Positions 1 through 10,860 of a stretch of DNA of 64,000 nucleotides are shown here, in pieces. Where the stretch lies: contig CM073593.1 in assembly GCA_037074705.1 (NCBI GenBank), forward strand, positions 17,551,001 to 17,615,000, written 5' to 3'. Source of the stretch: Zhengitettix transpicula. Taxonomy: Eukaryota; Arthropoda; Insecta; Orthoptera; Tetrigidae. The notes below the pieces were generated by a model. That model was given only the letters and a program-made list of their open reading frames with translations. It was not told the origin of the DNA and made no database searches. A program made the position numbers and the translations under genes. How positions within the stretch are numbered: position 1 is the first letter of the stretch; every line of letters begins with the position of its first letter.

Positions 1-567
1 TTATTTTTATCTAACGCCTCTTACCCCAATCCCTAATGGTTCTCCCATGCCATGCCGAAAGGGGTTGAAATTATGCAGAAAAATATCTGGAGAAACGCTA
101 TCTATCTCATTAAACAAGAAAAAATATTAATTCGACGCAAATTTCGCCCATTCTGATAATTTTCATCCCCGTCCACCCCCGCCCCTGGGGGTTTAACGGC
201 AACTTTAATGTCATAATTGAACTCAGTGACATCCATAGCGCCGAATTTGACTCCAGTCTCGGTTGATTTCACATTATTTTTATGTGACTCCCCTCCATCC
301 CTACCCCGAAGGGTGTTCGCCTCCCATAGGTTGAATTATTCTCAAAAAATCTAGAGAAGCACTGCCATCCTTATTGGCCATGAAAAATATTTATCCGACG
401 CAAAAATCGGTCGTTTTAGCATGTTTAAATCTTTCAACCACGTTCCTGGGGGTTGTCTTACCCCCACAGGTTTTGTTTCCGGTTCGTAAGAAACAAGTGT
501 ATGAAATTTGGCGATGAGATGTTTTGCGGAACATACATATATATACACACAAACAGACTATTATATT
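1..567 (+). mobile_element. Rep-A interspersed element, two tandem units, 5' cut by window edge
   Basis: First of about a dozen copies of a non-coding repeat. The order is a C-rich block ending in AAGGGGTTGAAATTAT, a block around ATTCGACGCAAAT, a GCCCCTGGGGG block, then the phrase ACTCAG(C/T)GACATCC that starts the next unit. This copy has about two units (second begins near 219) and the constant tail GCGGAACATACATATATATA. No coding frame runs through it. The tail resembles 3' ends of RTE-type retroposons, which is inference. Strand is set by the tail. The left end is cut by the window. Confidence 0.75.
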
Positions 568-1631
568 CGCAGAATATTTAAAGGTTAATTAAATGAATCA
601 ATTCGGGTGATCATAGTAAAGAAACAGTTTTATTCCAAGTACAGAATCAAGTCTTTTAATATCAGGTATGGCGCGTTTCAACAAAGCTTTCCATATTTTC
701 TTAGATAAATATCTTTGTCCCGGTTTCTTTTAGGCGGCGTCCCTAATTTTTTGTTATCACAGACCGAATTAGTTAATTCCTGAGTACATTTAATAACAGA
801 TCCTGCGTCTGAAGTTACTCGATAAAGCTGTTTTCGAATTTCTGATAGCTAATCTGGCCGAATCTCTACGGTGTCTTAAGAGGCTTAATAGCAGCAGGTG
901 GGACCATTTACAGGCAATATTACGCTTTGGTAACTGGACGAGTTATCAGCGTTTAGGCGTAACGGTTTGACACAGTACGAGATAAACATCGCCCAGCCAG
1001 CCCAGTTCCGCCCTCAGAAGGGAAAAGATGTGGCAGTCCTCGGGGCCGCGATTTCCAGGAATTATGAAGACCTTGACAAGTTTTCTCCAAGTTTCTCGGA
1101 CGATGTTGATACCATCGTAGATAATTAAAACCAAACCGTACATATTCTAATCCGTTATCCCTCACTAAGATCATTAAATTATCGCGGAACTGGATTAAAA
1201 GTAAAAAAAGATGAATGCCAAATTAGAAACTTTACGCTACGAACTTTTGTAGACATTTAATCAAAGCTACTAATTATGAAAAGTTAAAAGAAGAACGTAA
1301 AGGTAGTCTGCATACATAGGTTCTCGAAACAGATGAAGTCTGGGTCTCATTTCGGGTCAACAATAACCTGACAGTAAAATTAGACGAAATAGATTCAGAA
1401 ATAAATTTAATGAAATTATTTGACAATTAATAATAATACATCAATTTTTGAAAAAAAATATTTATTAAAAGACGTTTTGTCTTTGGATTAAGACCTGTTA
1501 AGTTTTGCAAATTTCAATCCAGAACATCTAAAAAATTATTTATAAATTAATTGATGGCGACTTACAAAAATAATTAAAATAAAACCAAATTAATTTATGT
1601 TTATTCAAATCAAAACATCATTAAAACTATT
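568..1631. other. Unassigned AT-rich DNA
   Basis: No recognisable gene or repeat. A less AT-rich patch at about 890-1090 has overlapping short minus-strand frames, with no family resemblance that I can see. Confidence 0.4.
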
Positions 1632-2044
1632 ATTTTTTTAGGGTAACAGGCTACATGAGGGTAACCCACATAGTGGCAACCCCCCTTTAATAGCATTGGA
1701 AGGGATTTGAAAGGGGGGATGCGGAACGGTTGAGGAAGGTAGCCAAGGGTTAACTAGGGCCTCCGGGCAGTAGTTTAAGGATCCTACCCGGCATTCGTCT
1801 AAAAGTAATGCAGGTAAAACCCTAAAAAAACCTGCTTCAGGTATGTTGAGCATTGGGTACTTGTACCACGCCCTTCCGATAGCGGGAGAGGAGTTTGCTG
1901 TAGGGACGCAGCATTCCCTTCTCCGTAACTCTTACCGTATGCCCAAGGTCTGCGACACCAGAACATACACATCTCACAACAGGCCGAGGTGCTTCGGCTT
2001 GTGGGAATCTTAGTTCAAAAACGGAGAGAGGACAGGCTATGTAT
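1632..2044 (-). mobile_element. Rep-B retroposon-like repeat, copy 1 of a tandem pair
   Basis: Member of a high-identity repeat found ten times in the window. Read on the minus strand it ends in CCTGTTACCC followed by an A-run (seen here as the T-run at 1633-1639), so it looks like a reverse-transcribed element with a 3' A-tail. Landmarks include AGTCGGCCAGCTGCC-like and GGGACAAGTACC-like blocks. This copy lacks its 5' part and abuts the next copy directly. Confidence 0.75.
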
Positions 2045-2430
2045 AATCCACATAGTGGCAACTCCCCTCTTATAGCATAGGAAAGGGATTTGAAAGGTGG
2101 TATGCGGAAGGGTGGAGGAAGGTAGCCAAGGGTTAACTATGGCCCCCGGGCTATAGTTTAATTATCGTACACGGCATTCGCCTAAAAGTAATGCAGGATA
2201 AACCCTATAAAAACCTGCATCAGGTGGGTCGGGCATTTGGTACTTGTCCCACGCCATTCCGATGGCGGGAGAGGGGTTTGCTGTGGAGTCGCAGCTTATC
2301 CCTCGCCATGCCTTGGCCAGTTTAGGAGGCAGATGGCCGACTATTCCAATAGGAATAGCCCCAAAGGTAGCCCCTTCATGTCCCTCCTACAAGGTTCTGC
2401 CTGCGAGAGAACCTCCCTTAAATCTCTTAG
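2045..2430 (-). mobile_element. Rep-B repeat, copy 2 of a tandem pair
   Basis: Directly follows copy 1 in the same orientation but starts inside the 3' region (TAATCCACATAGTGGCAA) without the CCTGTTACCC-A-tail end. It extends into the 5' hairpin region (GCGAGAGAACCTCCC). The head-to-tail join without an A-tail suggests unequal exchange or a composite source, not two independent insertions. Confidence 0.7.
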
Positions 2431-3779
2431 CTGCTATTTAAACATAAACATTATACTGTAAAATACTCTTGACAGTCAGCAGTTAGTTAATTGCATTTTT
2501 TTCAATTTAATTTGCCATTATTTAATTTATAAACAGATTTCCAAAGACCAAACGTCTTTTAAAAATCATTTTTTGAAAACTTAATGTTTTCTTATTAATT
2601 GTCTAATAATTTCATTAATTTTAGTTCAGGCTTAATGAACATCAAATTTATTATGTTTGTATTAAAGGTCGGATAATTTTTATAACAACATGGCATTTGA
2701 GAGACAGGCTTAAACCACTCATAAAAGTATATACGAGGTATATAACCCCATCGGATATCACCTACTTCACCCTTTCCGGGATGACGAAACAAATTTTATT
2801 GGGTTTAAGCTTTATATAATTATTTTTTTATAGAACGACAATATGTGGTAGATTAAGCTATTTATTTACAAAGGCAAAGTAAGTTTGAAAAGCCAATGAA
2901 ATAATAAATGAGTGCGTGGAAACTATTCACATGAAAATATTAATTATAGTCTACCATTTATCGTGTCGTCTCGTCACTAGAAATTTCCTGGGCGACTGGA
3001 ACCGGATACCGGTTCACTTCATGACGTCACGTTTTGATAGATTCATTTCTTTTAACGGTGAATTTAATACTTTCACTTTGGAGTCCGTACTTCAAACTTT
3101 CCAACCCTTCCGACTCCAGCTGTCCACCGCAGTGTCCTAAAATAACCCCTTTAACAGTCACCAGCCGAGCAATGTTTTTCGGGGGAGTCACTTTGTCACC
3201 TTACAATATTATATATGAATTTCAGCTTCGTAACCTAAATTCCGGGTGAAGAGTGTCGAAAGAATGTATAAATACTCTCGAAGAATCGAGCTAGTTTCAA
3301 CACAAAAAGCCCAAACGATTTTCAAATAATATATATTTTTTGTTTTTATTGCGATTCCACTTCTGCATTCAAATTTACAAATTAAATCCATAGAGTTGCA
3401 GTCTAACTTGAAACGAAAAGGATAAATTTGACGTCACTGAATGGACGTAAAGACGTAAAGAAGCTCTTCAATACCGTTACGGCTAGTAATGAAGACTGAA
3501 ATGTATGTCGTACAAGCAAATAAGGTCTCATAACTTCAAGGACACCTCTATCTGATATCACTCGTATATTTTTTATGTCTCTAAGTCCTAATTTTTTAAA
3601 TTATCTTGACCTGCTTTCTCCTTTTATGAGAAACATACTTATCGAAAAATTTACCCATCACAACCATTTAGTACAAACATGTAATATTGACAAAATTATT
3701 TCAGAATAAATTATAATAATATTATAATAATCATAAAATGGCCTTTATTTACATTTAATTTGGTTTAATTAATTTTAGT
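2431..3779. other. Unassigned DNA
   Basis: No gene or repeat recognised. A moderately GC-rich patch lies at about 2980-3230. Short plus-strand frames there show no family resemblance. Confidence 0.35.
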
Positions 3780-3790
3780 TTGAAGAATTT

Positions 3791-3950
3791 GCCTCACGTT
3801 GAAGCGACAAAATGTAATAAACAACTAATTGTCTTAATTTATTTGCCCCACGTTGTGGAAGCCAAAATGTAATAATCAAAAGGTTAATTTAATATTAATT
3901 TAATGGATTTTAATGAGTTTACCTCACGTGAAGCGCCATTTAGGTAATAA
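3791..3950 (-). repeat. Three tandem PBS-like units
   Basis: Three diverged copies of a motif starting near 3791, 3844 and 3920, separated by AT-rich spacers of uneven length. On the minus strand each reads ATTAC(A), a TGGCG-like core, then AACGTGGGGC or a close variant. The 11 bases CAACGTGGGGC in the middle unit match the 3' part of the Lys1,2-type primer-binding site TGGCGCCCAACGTGGGGC known from retroelements. Tandem copies of a PBS are unusual. Confidence 0.6.
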
Positions 3951-4270
3951 TCAAATAGTAGGTCGTTTATTAAATGAAATAATAATCAAAAATTAACAAA
4001 CACAATATTTATTTATTTTTTGGCAATAAAGATAATTACAACCAAATTTGAGATCTTTCTCTCTCTCAGGGCCTTTACTTGGTTTGATAATGGACACAAA
4101 AAATTGATTAATAATATTATTAACAAACAGTTCACATTTTACTTAAACAATATGTCGATAGAACGAAAGTAAAAGTAAAGAAATTAACTCTGATTCACAA
4201 TTAAAAGAGAACGACATCTGACTTTATCCTTTAATTAAAGTTTACAATTAATCATTAGTTTTGGTTTTGT

Positions 4271-4277
4271 TACTTAC
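4271..4277 (-). promoter_or_regulatory. Splice-donor-like site in LTR-L copy 1
   Basis: Minus-strand GTAAGTA just after a GGTACCAG block. The same GTRAGTA occurs at the matching place in four other LTR-L copies. Confidence 0.4.
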
Positions 4278-4904
4278 ATACTGCCCAGCTGGTACCAGCA
4301 TTCTTTTTGGTTTCGGAAGTACACTATTGCAAAATTATACACTGATTCTAAAATGTCAACTCACAGATTTTACACTATTGAAATCAAAATTGATAGGCGC
4401 TCAGGAACTCGGATGGTCCTCCTGAATGTCAGCTATCTGATGTCTGCTCGCCTTACAGGAATCCTATGATTCGTAGATTTATTAGTCTTTTACTGAATTG
4501 GACGTAAACTGCAACGTATCTCTTTGAAGATTTATTTTAACTGTTTATTATTTTCTTTTCTTTAGCTCCTGGCTGTAGACGTAAACTGTTCTTACTTTTC
4601 AATTATTTACGCTGCAATACTTGCGGCGTGAATGTTTTCTTCGTATTAAATTACAACTTTAACTAGTTATACATTGACGATGTCTACTCTCTGCCCAAAT
4701 TATATTACTTGTTCTGCTCCTCACGATGTTTTTCTGCCATCTGACTCCTAGTTCTCTCGAATTTTAGCGCGCATACGCCATTTTTTACTTTTCTACAAAG
4801 CAAGTGATCTCGCTTTTCCATTGTCGCTTTTTTCTATCGGACCGCTAGAATGGGTTTCTCAAACAATTCAAAATTTTATGTCCAAACAATTAATGGCATA
4901 TATA

Positions 4905-5035
4905 TATATATTATAACTATTGAGAAAAATAATAAATAAATTAACATTAGCAAATTTAATTCAAAAAAAGAATTTATTAAATTAACAACGTGTCATCGCT
5001 TAATTTGCGATTTCATCAGGATCGATTTTAAAACT
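4905..5035 (-). mobile_element. Penelope-like LTR remnant with hammerhead motif
   Basis: Starts with ATTATAACTATTGAGA beside a TA microsatellite. The same start (ATTATAACTATCGAGA) occurs at 40237 beside another microsatellite. It carries a hammerhead-like core on the minus strand and lies about 60 bases before a GIY-YIG-like frame on the plus strand. Hammerhead ribozymes are known in the LTR-like ends of Penelope elements. Confidence 0.55.
4987..5028 (-). ncRNA. Hammerhead ribozyme-like motif
   Basis: On the minus strand: CTGATGA (5019-5013), a 5-bp stem II ATCGC/GCGAT with AT-rich loop, then GACAC where active ribozymes have GAAAC (4994-4990), then GTT. The exact CTGATGA core and perfect stem II support the call. 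The A-to-C change in the GAAA box probably inactivates it. Stem I is poor. Confidence 0.5.
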
Positions 5036-5091
5036 ACAAAAAGAACAAAAAATAATAAATGAAATATTCAGGACACAATCGAAATTTTAGA

Positions 5092-5400
5092 TAAGCATAA
5101 TGTAATTTATAAAATTAATTGTCTGTATTGTCAAGTCACATATATAGGCCAAACCAAGCTCTCAATTAAAACTAGGTTAAAATAAAATAAAAATAATATA
5201 GATAGTAGTACACAAAATTATTCTGTTTTGTCTGAACATATTTATTTAAATAACCACAAATTGTATTGGGGTAATGTATCAAGTTTGGACGAGTAAACGA
5301 ATTATTTTTCGAGATTAATCAGTGAAATGCTATATGTTAGATCCTATAAAACAGATATTAACATAAAAAATGATACAAAAATTTTGAAGAAATTTATGAT
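5092..5400 (+). pseudogene. Penelope-like element GIY-YIG endonuclease fragment, broken
   Basis: A conceptual plus-strand frame from about 5102 reads VIYKINCLYC, then TYIGQTK, and later SEH, NNHKLYW and SEMLY. This is the arrangement of the C-terminal GIY-YIG nuclease domain of Penelope-like retroelements (YKI.C..C...YIGQT, then a later SEH and L.SEM motif). That domain makes the nick used for target-primed insertion. The frame has at least two stop codons (after TRLK and after SLDE) and no start, so it is a dead fragment of the 3' end of the ORF. No reverse-transcriptase part was found nearby. The family call rests on motif recognition. Confidence 0.65.
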
Positions 5401-5889
5401 ACTTGCCTTTGTAGTATTTAATTTATAAATCATTATAATTTCAAATACTAAAATGTTGTTAACTGCACCAAATAATGTAACGGACCGTATATGTTATCAT
5501 ATTTAATTTTCATTTATTTTTAATATGAAGCAAATCAATACAAAAACTTTCTTCACCGGAGGACATACGAAAATATTTTTATTGGTTCCTGTACTTTGAG
5601 ATAGGGGATTATCGTTGGAATAGGAGAATCGCTGATGATGTTTTTTTTTAATCAACTGCGGGAGAGAGACATTATTTTTTTAAAAAACTGGCGAAGTAAG
5701 GACACCAACCGCCATTTTTAGCATCAGATCTGTTTTTTTAACTAAGTATTACAATTATTGTATCAGTATTTCTAGTAACTCATGCCTATTCCAAAAAAAA
5801 GGCATTAACTTGGTCCTCAACTGACGTTGATTGAACACTCCATGACTTGCCTTCGACTCCGCGGCTGGTTTCGGCTCGTTGGATCACCA
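5401..5889. other. Unassigned AT-rich DNA
   Basis: No gene or known repeat seen. Confidence 0.4.
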
Positions 5890-6140
5890 CCATAAACGGT
5901 GATTTAGGTCTACAAAATTGTTTTTTTTGGTGACGAAATTTGATATTTTTATGTGTTTGGGCTTTACAAATGATAACTGTTGAGATAATGTTAAATACCA
6001 CAGTGATTTAATTTTCCTAATTTCGTTTTAGTGCTGAAATTTGGTGGCACCCTATATATGTGTGTGGATTTGCAAATTGTAGTTGCTGAGATATATGTTA
6101 AACACCATAACCAGTGATTTATTTGTTGAAATCTATGTTA
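5890..6140 (+). repeat. Short tandem duplication, period about 102-112 bp
   Basis: The phrase (C/A)GTGATTTA recurs at about 5898, 6000 and 6112. Each is followed by a GAAATTTG block and a GTTGAGATA-like block. Two diverged full units and the start of a third. Confidence 0.5.
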
Positions 6141-6175
6141 AAAATCGTCAATATATTGTGTTAATTAACTAGATG

Positions 6176-6900
6176 ACGATTGATTTGCCCTACGTTGGTG
6201 AAACCATTTATGTAATAAACACCTGGTTAACTATTAATCTACCCCACATTGGTGAAGTCATAAATGTAATAAACAACTGGAAGCTTTAATTAAATGAATC
6301 AATTAACAACTTTTACTAAGCTTTAAAAGAAATTTATTATTGTTGATAAATTTTACAATGTACAAAACCTATTTTTCATGCCTAATTTCATCCATTCAAA
6401 ACAAATACTTTAAATTTAATTTTTTAATTCGTGACATTTTTGAACATACAGTTCTTATAACATTACAATCAAATTCGTCGAATCTCTTATCTCAGGGTCA
6501 TAACTGGGTTTGATAATTAGAACAAAATCAATGTATAATCTGACAATTAACAATTCAAATATAAAAAGTTAACCTAAAACAATATGAAAATAAGTGAAAA
6601 GAAAACTGAACGAAACGAAAACTGAACGAAATCTGACTCTACCGTTTTAATTATCGTTTACAAATTTATGTCAAAGTTTTGGTTACTCACGGACCGTCTT
6701 TCTGGTATCAGATCTCTCTCTTGTATCTTGAAACTACCACACTAAAAGGCCATTTTTACACAGACTCTAAACTTCATTGCAAATTTTAATATACGCGAAA
6801 CATCCATCGGCCTACCGGAAGTAATCGCTGCTGTTAACAACTCGGCAGAATTGCACAAAAATCTGCATTGGATTGTTTTTATTGAAAAATTAATTGTCCA
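6176..6900 (-). mobile_element. LTR-L family copy 2
   Basis: Same block order as copy 1: a GGTATCAGA-like block, minus-strand donor-like GTGAGTA (6684-6690), a GACCCTGAGATAAGAG block (6483-6498), AT-rich DNA, TTATTACA and two PBS-like units at 6186-6219 and 6241-6274 spaced 55 bp. No coding capacity. The 5' end is approximate. Confidence 0.55.
6186..6274 (-). repeat. Two tandem PBS-like units
   Basis: Minus-strand units share TTATTACAT..ATG, a short core and CACCAA(C/T)GT(A/G)GGG. Spacing is 55 bp. Confidence 0.55.
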
Positions 6901-7204
6901 AACGTTATTTCACTTCATGTTTTTCATTAATTAGTATATTCACAATCGGGGAATGTGGTCAATGAAATTTTCTGTATTCTCTTTGTTTTAAAAAATTATT
7001 TATTGAATTAAATTTCACGAGGTTCACTCTATGTGGGCCCTCAGGTGGTGTAGATATTACTATCTATAAATTATTGAGATAAATTAACTATCATTAAAAT
7101 ATTTTAATCAGCACAACGACGTTTCTGCACATTTTTTGTCCTATGTGGTGTAAAAAATAATATAATTGGTTGAATACCTGTCGTTTCCCAGGTTTTAATA
7201 TATC
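6901..7204. other. Unassigned AT-rich DNA
   Basis: No feature seen. Confidence 0.4.
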
Positions 7205-7412
7205 CTTAACCCCGATTTGACTAAAAATCTCTGTTATGTAACGCACCTCGACTCCTACCCCTAAATGTGCTCACCTCCCATGCCCAAAGGGATGGAATTT
7301 ATACACAAACAACAACATCGTTATTTTGTTTTAACACTCCTCCACCCCCATCCTTAATGGTGCTTTACTCCTAAGCCCGTAAGGGGTTGAAATTATACAC
7401 AGATAACATGAA
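7205..7412 (+). mobile_element. Rep-A fragment
   Basis: Diverged internal piece without the constant tail: CCCCGATTTGAC, a TATGTAACGC(A)C block, ATGCCCAAAGGGAT and a second AAGGGGTTGAAATTAT. Confidence 0.6.
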
Positions 7413-7479
7413 GATAAATTTTATGAATCTCTTATATATTGTTATAATTAATAGGGTGGACTTAATAAAAAGGATTAAT

Positions 7480-8320
7480 TAATAAATTATTGAGATTTAA
7501 AATTTTATTCTTTGAAAGTACAAATTGTAATCCCTACCTTTTACGCCGAATTTCAATCAAGTTAACAAACAATATCTTATTTAAATTTTGCAATTCGTGG
7601 CGTTCTAGAAAAAATACAACTTTATATTTTACAATCAAATACGTCGAAATTCTCTTTATCTCAGGGTCATTACTGGGTTTTATATTCACAACAATCCAAT
7701 TGAATAAACTAACATTAACAATTCAAACTCATTGAAGCTAACTTAATACAATATGAAAATAAATGAAATGAAAGAAACTAAATGAAAAGAAAAACGAACG
7801 AAATCTGGCTTCTACTTTAATCCTCGTTTACAGTTTTAAATAATTGATTTGTACTCACGAATTGTCTTTCCGGTACCAGATCTGATTCTTGGAGCTTGAG
7901 GACAACACTCACTAAAGAGGCCATTCAGTAATTCTACACAATAAAATTTTAATACACTCGGTCGATGTTCTCGTTCACTGCCATCTGGAACTTTGGATCT
8001 GCCGCCCCTCAGGGTCCCTCGGTCCTTGGTCTCCTTGATGCCTCTATGCAAAATTTAATTCAGTCTGTGTGAAGCAAAACCTTTTGCATCATCGCTTTAC
8101 TGTAACCTTTGCCAGACGCAGACTTTCCTGTTTCGCTTCTGGCCGCAGCCTCTTACTCAATGAATTTCCCTCCGCAATTTTTACTCGATGAATTCCTGTC
8201 CGCAACTGGCGTTCGGGCTCTAAATTTCGGCGTGCGTTCGCTAACAATGGCTCGACCTTACATTGTTTCCTTTGATGTATTTTCGCCGATAACAATTCAA
8301 TTTATTAAAAACGATTAATG
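7480..8320 (-). mobile_element. LTR-L family copy 3
   Basis: Contains the GACCCTGAGATAAAG block (minus strand, about 7655-7670), donor-like GTGAGTA (7852-7858) next to GGTACCGG, and an extended less AT-rich 5' part to about 8320. PBS-like units are absent at its left edge, so it is truncated there. Small frames within it show no gag or pol motif. Confidence 0.5.
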
Positions 8321-9110
8321 GCCTTTTTAATTGGTATTACAATATATATCTACAAAAACATATTTACTTGTCGCAAAAATCGGTAGATTAGCATGTTTCA
8401 TGTTTCTACCCCCGCACCCCTCCACGGAGACCCTCCCACCCCCACCCAAACCCGGAGGTGGCCAGACTGTTTTAAATATACTCTTTAATTTTGATTCGAA
8501 TCTCTGTTGTTTCCGCGTGATTTTTATGTAACAACCCTCCACCACCACCCTTATGCGTGATCCCCTCTCATGGCGAAAGGGGTTGCAATTTTACAAACAA
8601 CATCGGTAGAAATACTATAAACATCATTGACTTCGACAATTATTTCTTCCACGCAAATATAGACCATTTAATATGTTTGAAAAATTCTACCTCCGTCCAT
8701 TCCCGCCCCTGGAGGTTAAATGGCCAAGTGAGTGTATAATTAAATTCAGCGAAATCGATAACACTGAATTTGACTCCAATCTCGGTTGTACTAGCTTTAT
8801 TTTCTTGTAACGCCCGTCCACCCCCATCTCTAAGGGTGCTCCTTTTCCATGTGATAAAGGATTGAAATTATACTCAGATAGCATCGGTAGAAACACTATC
8901 AATCTATTTTACCCCTAAAATCTCACTCAAATACCGGCTTGTTTAGCATGTTTGAATTTTTCCACCCCCGTCCGCCCCCGCTCCTGGAGGTGGTAGACGT
9001 ATCTCACCCCATACGTGTACGAAATTTAGTGAAATTTGCTCCACCGGTGTAGATTTGTATAAGGAACATACAAACAAACACTCTGCTTTATTTATTAGAA
9101 AGAATATGTA
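8321..9110 (+). mobile_element. Rep-A, long copy with about three partial units and tail
   Basis: Three C-rich unit blocks (near 8400-8460, 8700 and 8960) are followed by the constant end: TGCTCCACCGGTGTAGATTT, GGAACATACAAACAAACAC, TTTATTTATTAG. Ends near 9105. Confidence 0.75.
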
Positions 9111-9707
9111 CTGCTTTATGTGTAGATTTGTGATGGTAAAAGGCCGAAAGCGCCTTCTATTTTTTCTGTTTCTTCGTTTTTAGTTGATGAATTAGAATAA
9201 AGAAGTTGAAGAATTGAGTTGTTTTATTGATGAATTTTAACAATAATAGTAACCTAGTTTTTTAGAAGAATTATATACTAGTATGTGTTATTTATAATTA
9301 ATTATTAACTGACTTCTTCAATATTTTTCATTATGAAATTAATGTTTTATACACTCGGTTTGTTGAGTTAATTAACTCTTCATTTCACTCACTTATAATT
9401 AAATTGGTAATTTCGTTAATATAATTTCTAAGATATACTAATTAATTGATATAATATAAGTATAAATCGGGTACTTAAGTTGTCAGGCTATTGATATGTT
9501 ACCAAGTGTTCCTTTTTTATTAAAAATCTCCATTCTTACATAAAAAAACCCTAAGCTGGCTAATTGATGAATGTTCTTTAAAATAATATTTATTAAATTA
9601 AAATTAATCACCAATAACTACCCTGGCACAACTTCCAAAGGTTTGACTGACTGAAATGTTACTGATATTTTCATTTCGGACATTCCTTTGAAACCAACAT
9701 GTCCTTG
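9111..9707. other. Unassigned AT-rich DNA
   Basis: No feature seen. Confidence 0.4.
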
Positions 9708-9911
9708 CTAAGTGGGATGTTTCCCGACCACCGCAGTTTTCTTGGCGATGACATAATAGCCGCTATTCGCGGGAATGTGGCCTCTAATCTCGCCTAGGTC
9801 AAATATAGAAATTCCGCTCGTGTGTCTGGCGTGAAGGCACTCATTCAAGGAGCCAGGCTTGCCATCTGAGTCTGCAATCGTCAATGGGAACGTTTCCTGG
9901 TTGCAGGCGCC
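9708..9911 (-). CDS. Possible terminal exon or gene relic, unknown protein
   Basis: A minus-strand open frame of about 67 codons without ATG, ending in TAG at 9708-9710 and bounded upstream by TGA at 9914-9912. It is clearly less AT-rich than its surroundings. The predicted C-terminus reads GISIFDLGEIRGHIPANSGY and then YVIAKKTAVVGKHPT, which has a protein-like composition. I do not recognise the family. It could be a last exon (a TGCAACCAG acceptor-like sequence lies at its 5' edge), a pseudogene piece or a transposon fragment. No upstream exon was found. Confidence 0.25.
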   Translation of the reverse strand, partial: GACNQETFPLTIADSDGKPGSLNECLHARHTSGISIFDLGEIRGHIPANSGYYVIAKKTAVVGKHPT

Positions 9912-10416
9912 TCACCATCATCGCCCATCTGATGCTCGGTGAATAGACGCGTACATGGCACCACCTGTAGTAGTTCACGGTATAACGGCAATTTGTCAAT
10001 TAATTAGCAAACATTTACACGTCAGTGTTAGAGATGTATGAGAATGTATGAAGATGATCCTAAATTACCAATAATATTCACGTCAAACGCCAAAGTCTCG
10101 AGCGACTAAGATTGAAGCACAATCACACTAAAAATAACATACCATAAGACCGTATATTTTAACGTTCACTACAATGACTTAAGTGGACATTGAAGTAAGA
10201 TATAATAGTATATTACGATAAGAAGCAAGTAGAACCCAATACTTGTCCGTCTCTTCAAGTGAATTTTTTTAAAATAACTTCCAAAGCTTAAGAACATAAA
10301 ATTTATAAGACGATAATAAATAAGATGAAAAATCAGTCAGCTGAGTGGGAGGGTTTATTAATGGTCAAATTAAATTATAAAGACGTTTTTGGGAAAAAGA
10401 ACTGTTGACGTAGACG
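9912..10416. other. Unassigned DNA
   Basis: No feature seen. Confidence 0.4.
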
Positions 10417-10762
10417 TTGATGAGTAGAAAAAACCAATAACAGTCTCCAAGTTTATAACTTTATTAAATAAATAGTCGGAAGCTTTCAACTCTTTGTTAT
10501 AATCATCCTTCTTGCCTTATAATTAAAATCACATTAACTTTAAAAAAAATATTTTGAAAACAGACCTTGTTGAATAAACAACATAGTTTTATAGTAGTGA
10601 CGAAGTACCTATATACCTATAGGTACTAAAATTTTTTAAAGTTAATGTGATTTTAATTATAAGACAAGAAGGATGATTATAACGAAGAGTTGAAAGCTTC
10701 CGACTATTTATTTAATAAATTTATTAACTTGGAGACTGTTTTTGGTTTTTTCTACTCATCAA
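10417..10762. mobile_element. Foldback element with ~125-bp inverted arms
   Basis: Left arm 10417-10545 and right arm 10637-10762 are inverted copies, both beginning TTGATGAGTAGAAAAAACC at the outer edge and sharing AAGCTTTCAACTCTT(T/C)GT. The loop is about 90 bp. There is no coding capacity. Size and layout parallel the hammerhead foldback at 40237-40660, and GATGATTATAAC..GTTGAAAGC in the arms could be a decayed ribozyme core. No clear target duplication was seen. Confidence 0.7.
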
Positions 10763-10794
10763 TTATAAGGACGAAGTGAAACATATGGAATAGT

Positions 10795-10860
10795 ATATTT
10801 GTATGTGGAACATACACATACACAAAAACAATCAATTTTATTTTTTAGATTACGTAGAAT
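10795..10860 (+). mobile_element. Rep-A tail fragment
   Basis: Only the constant 3' end is present: ATTTGTATGTGGAACATACA, CAATTTTATTTTTTAGA. This suits 5' truncation of a retroposon. Confidence 0.55.

Larger units (their letters stand above)
3780..4880 (-). mobile_element. LTR-L family copy 1 (degenerate LTR-like element)
   Basis: One of six related copies. On the minus strand the order is: a CAGTG-containing block, a GGTACC block, a splice-donor-like GTAAGTA (4271-4277), a GCCCTGAGAG block (4063-4075), an AT-rich stretch, then TTATTAC followed by PBS-like repeats (3791-3950). The arrangement resembles an LTR followed by a tRNA primer-binding site. No gag or pol coding remains. The 5' limit near 4880 is approximate. 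Confidence 0.55.
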
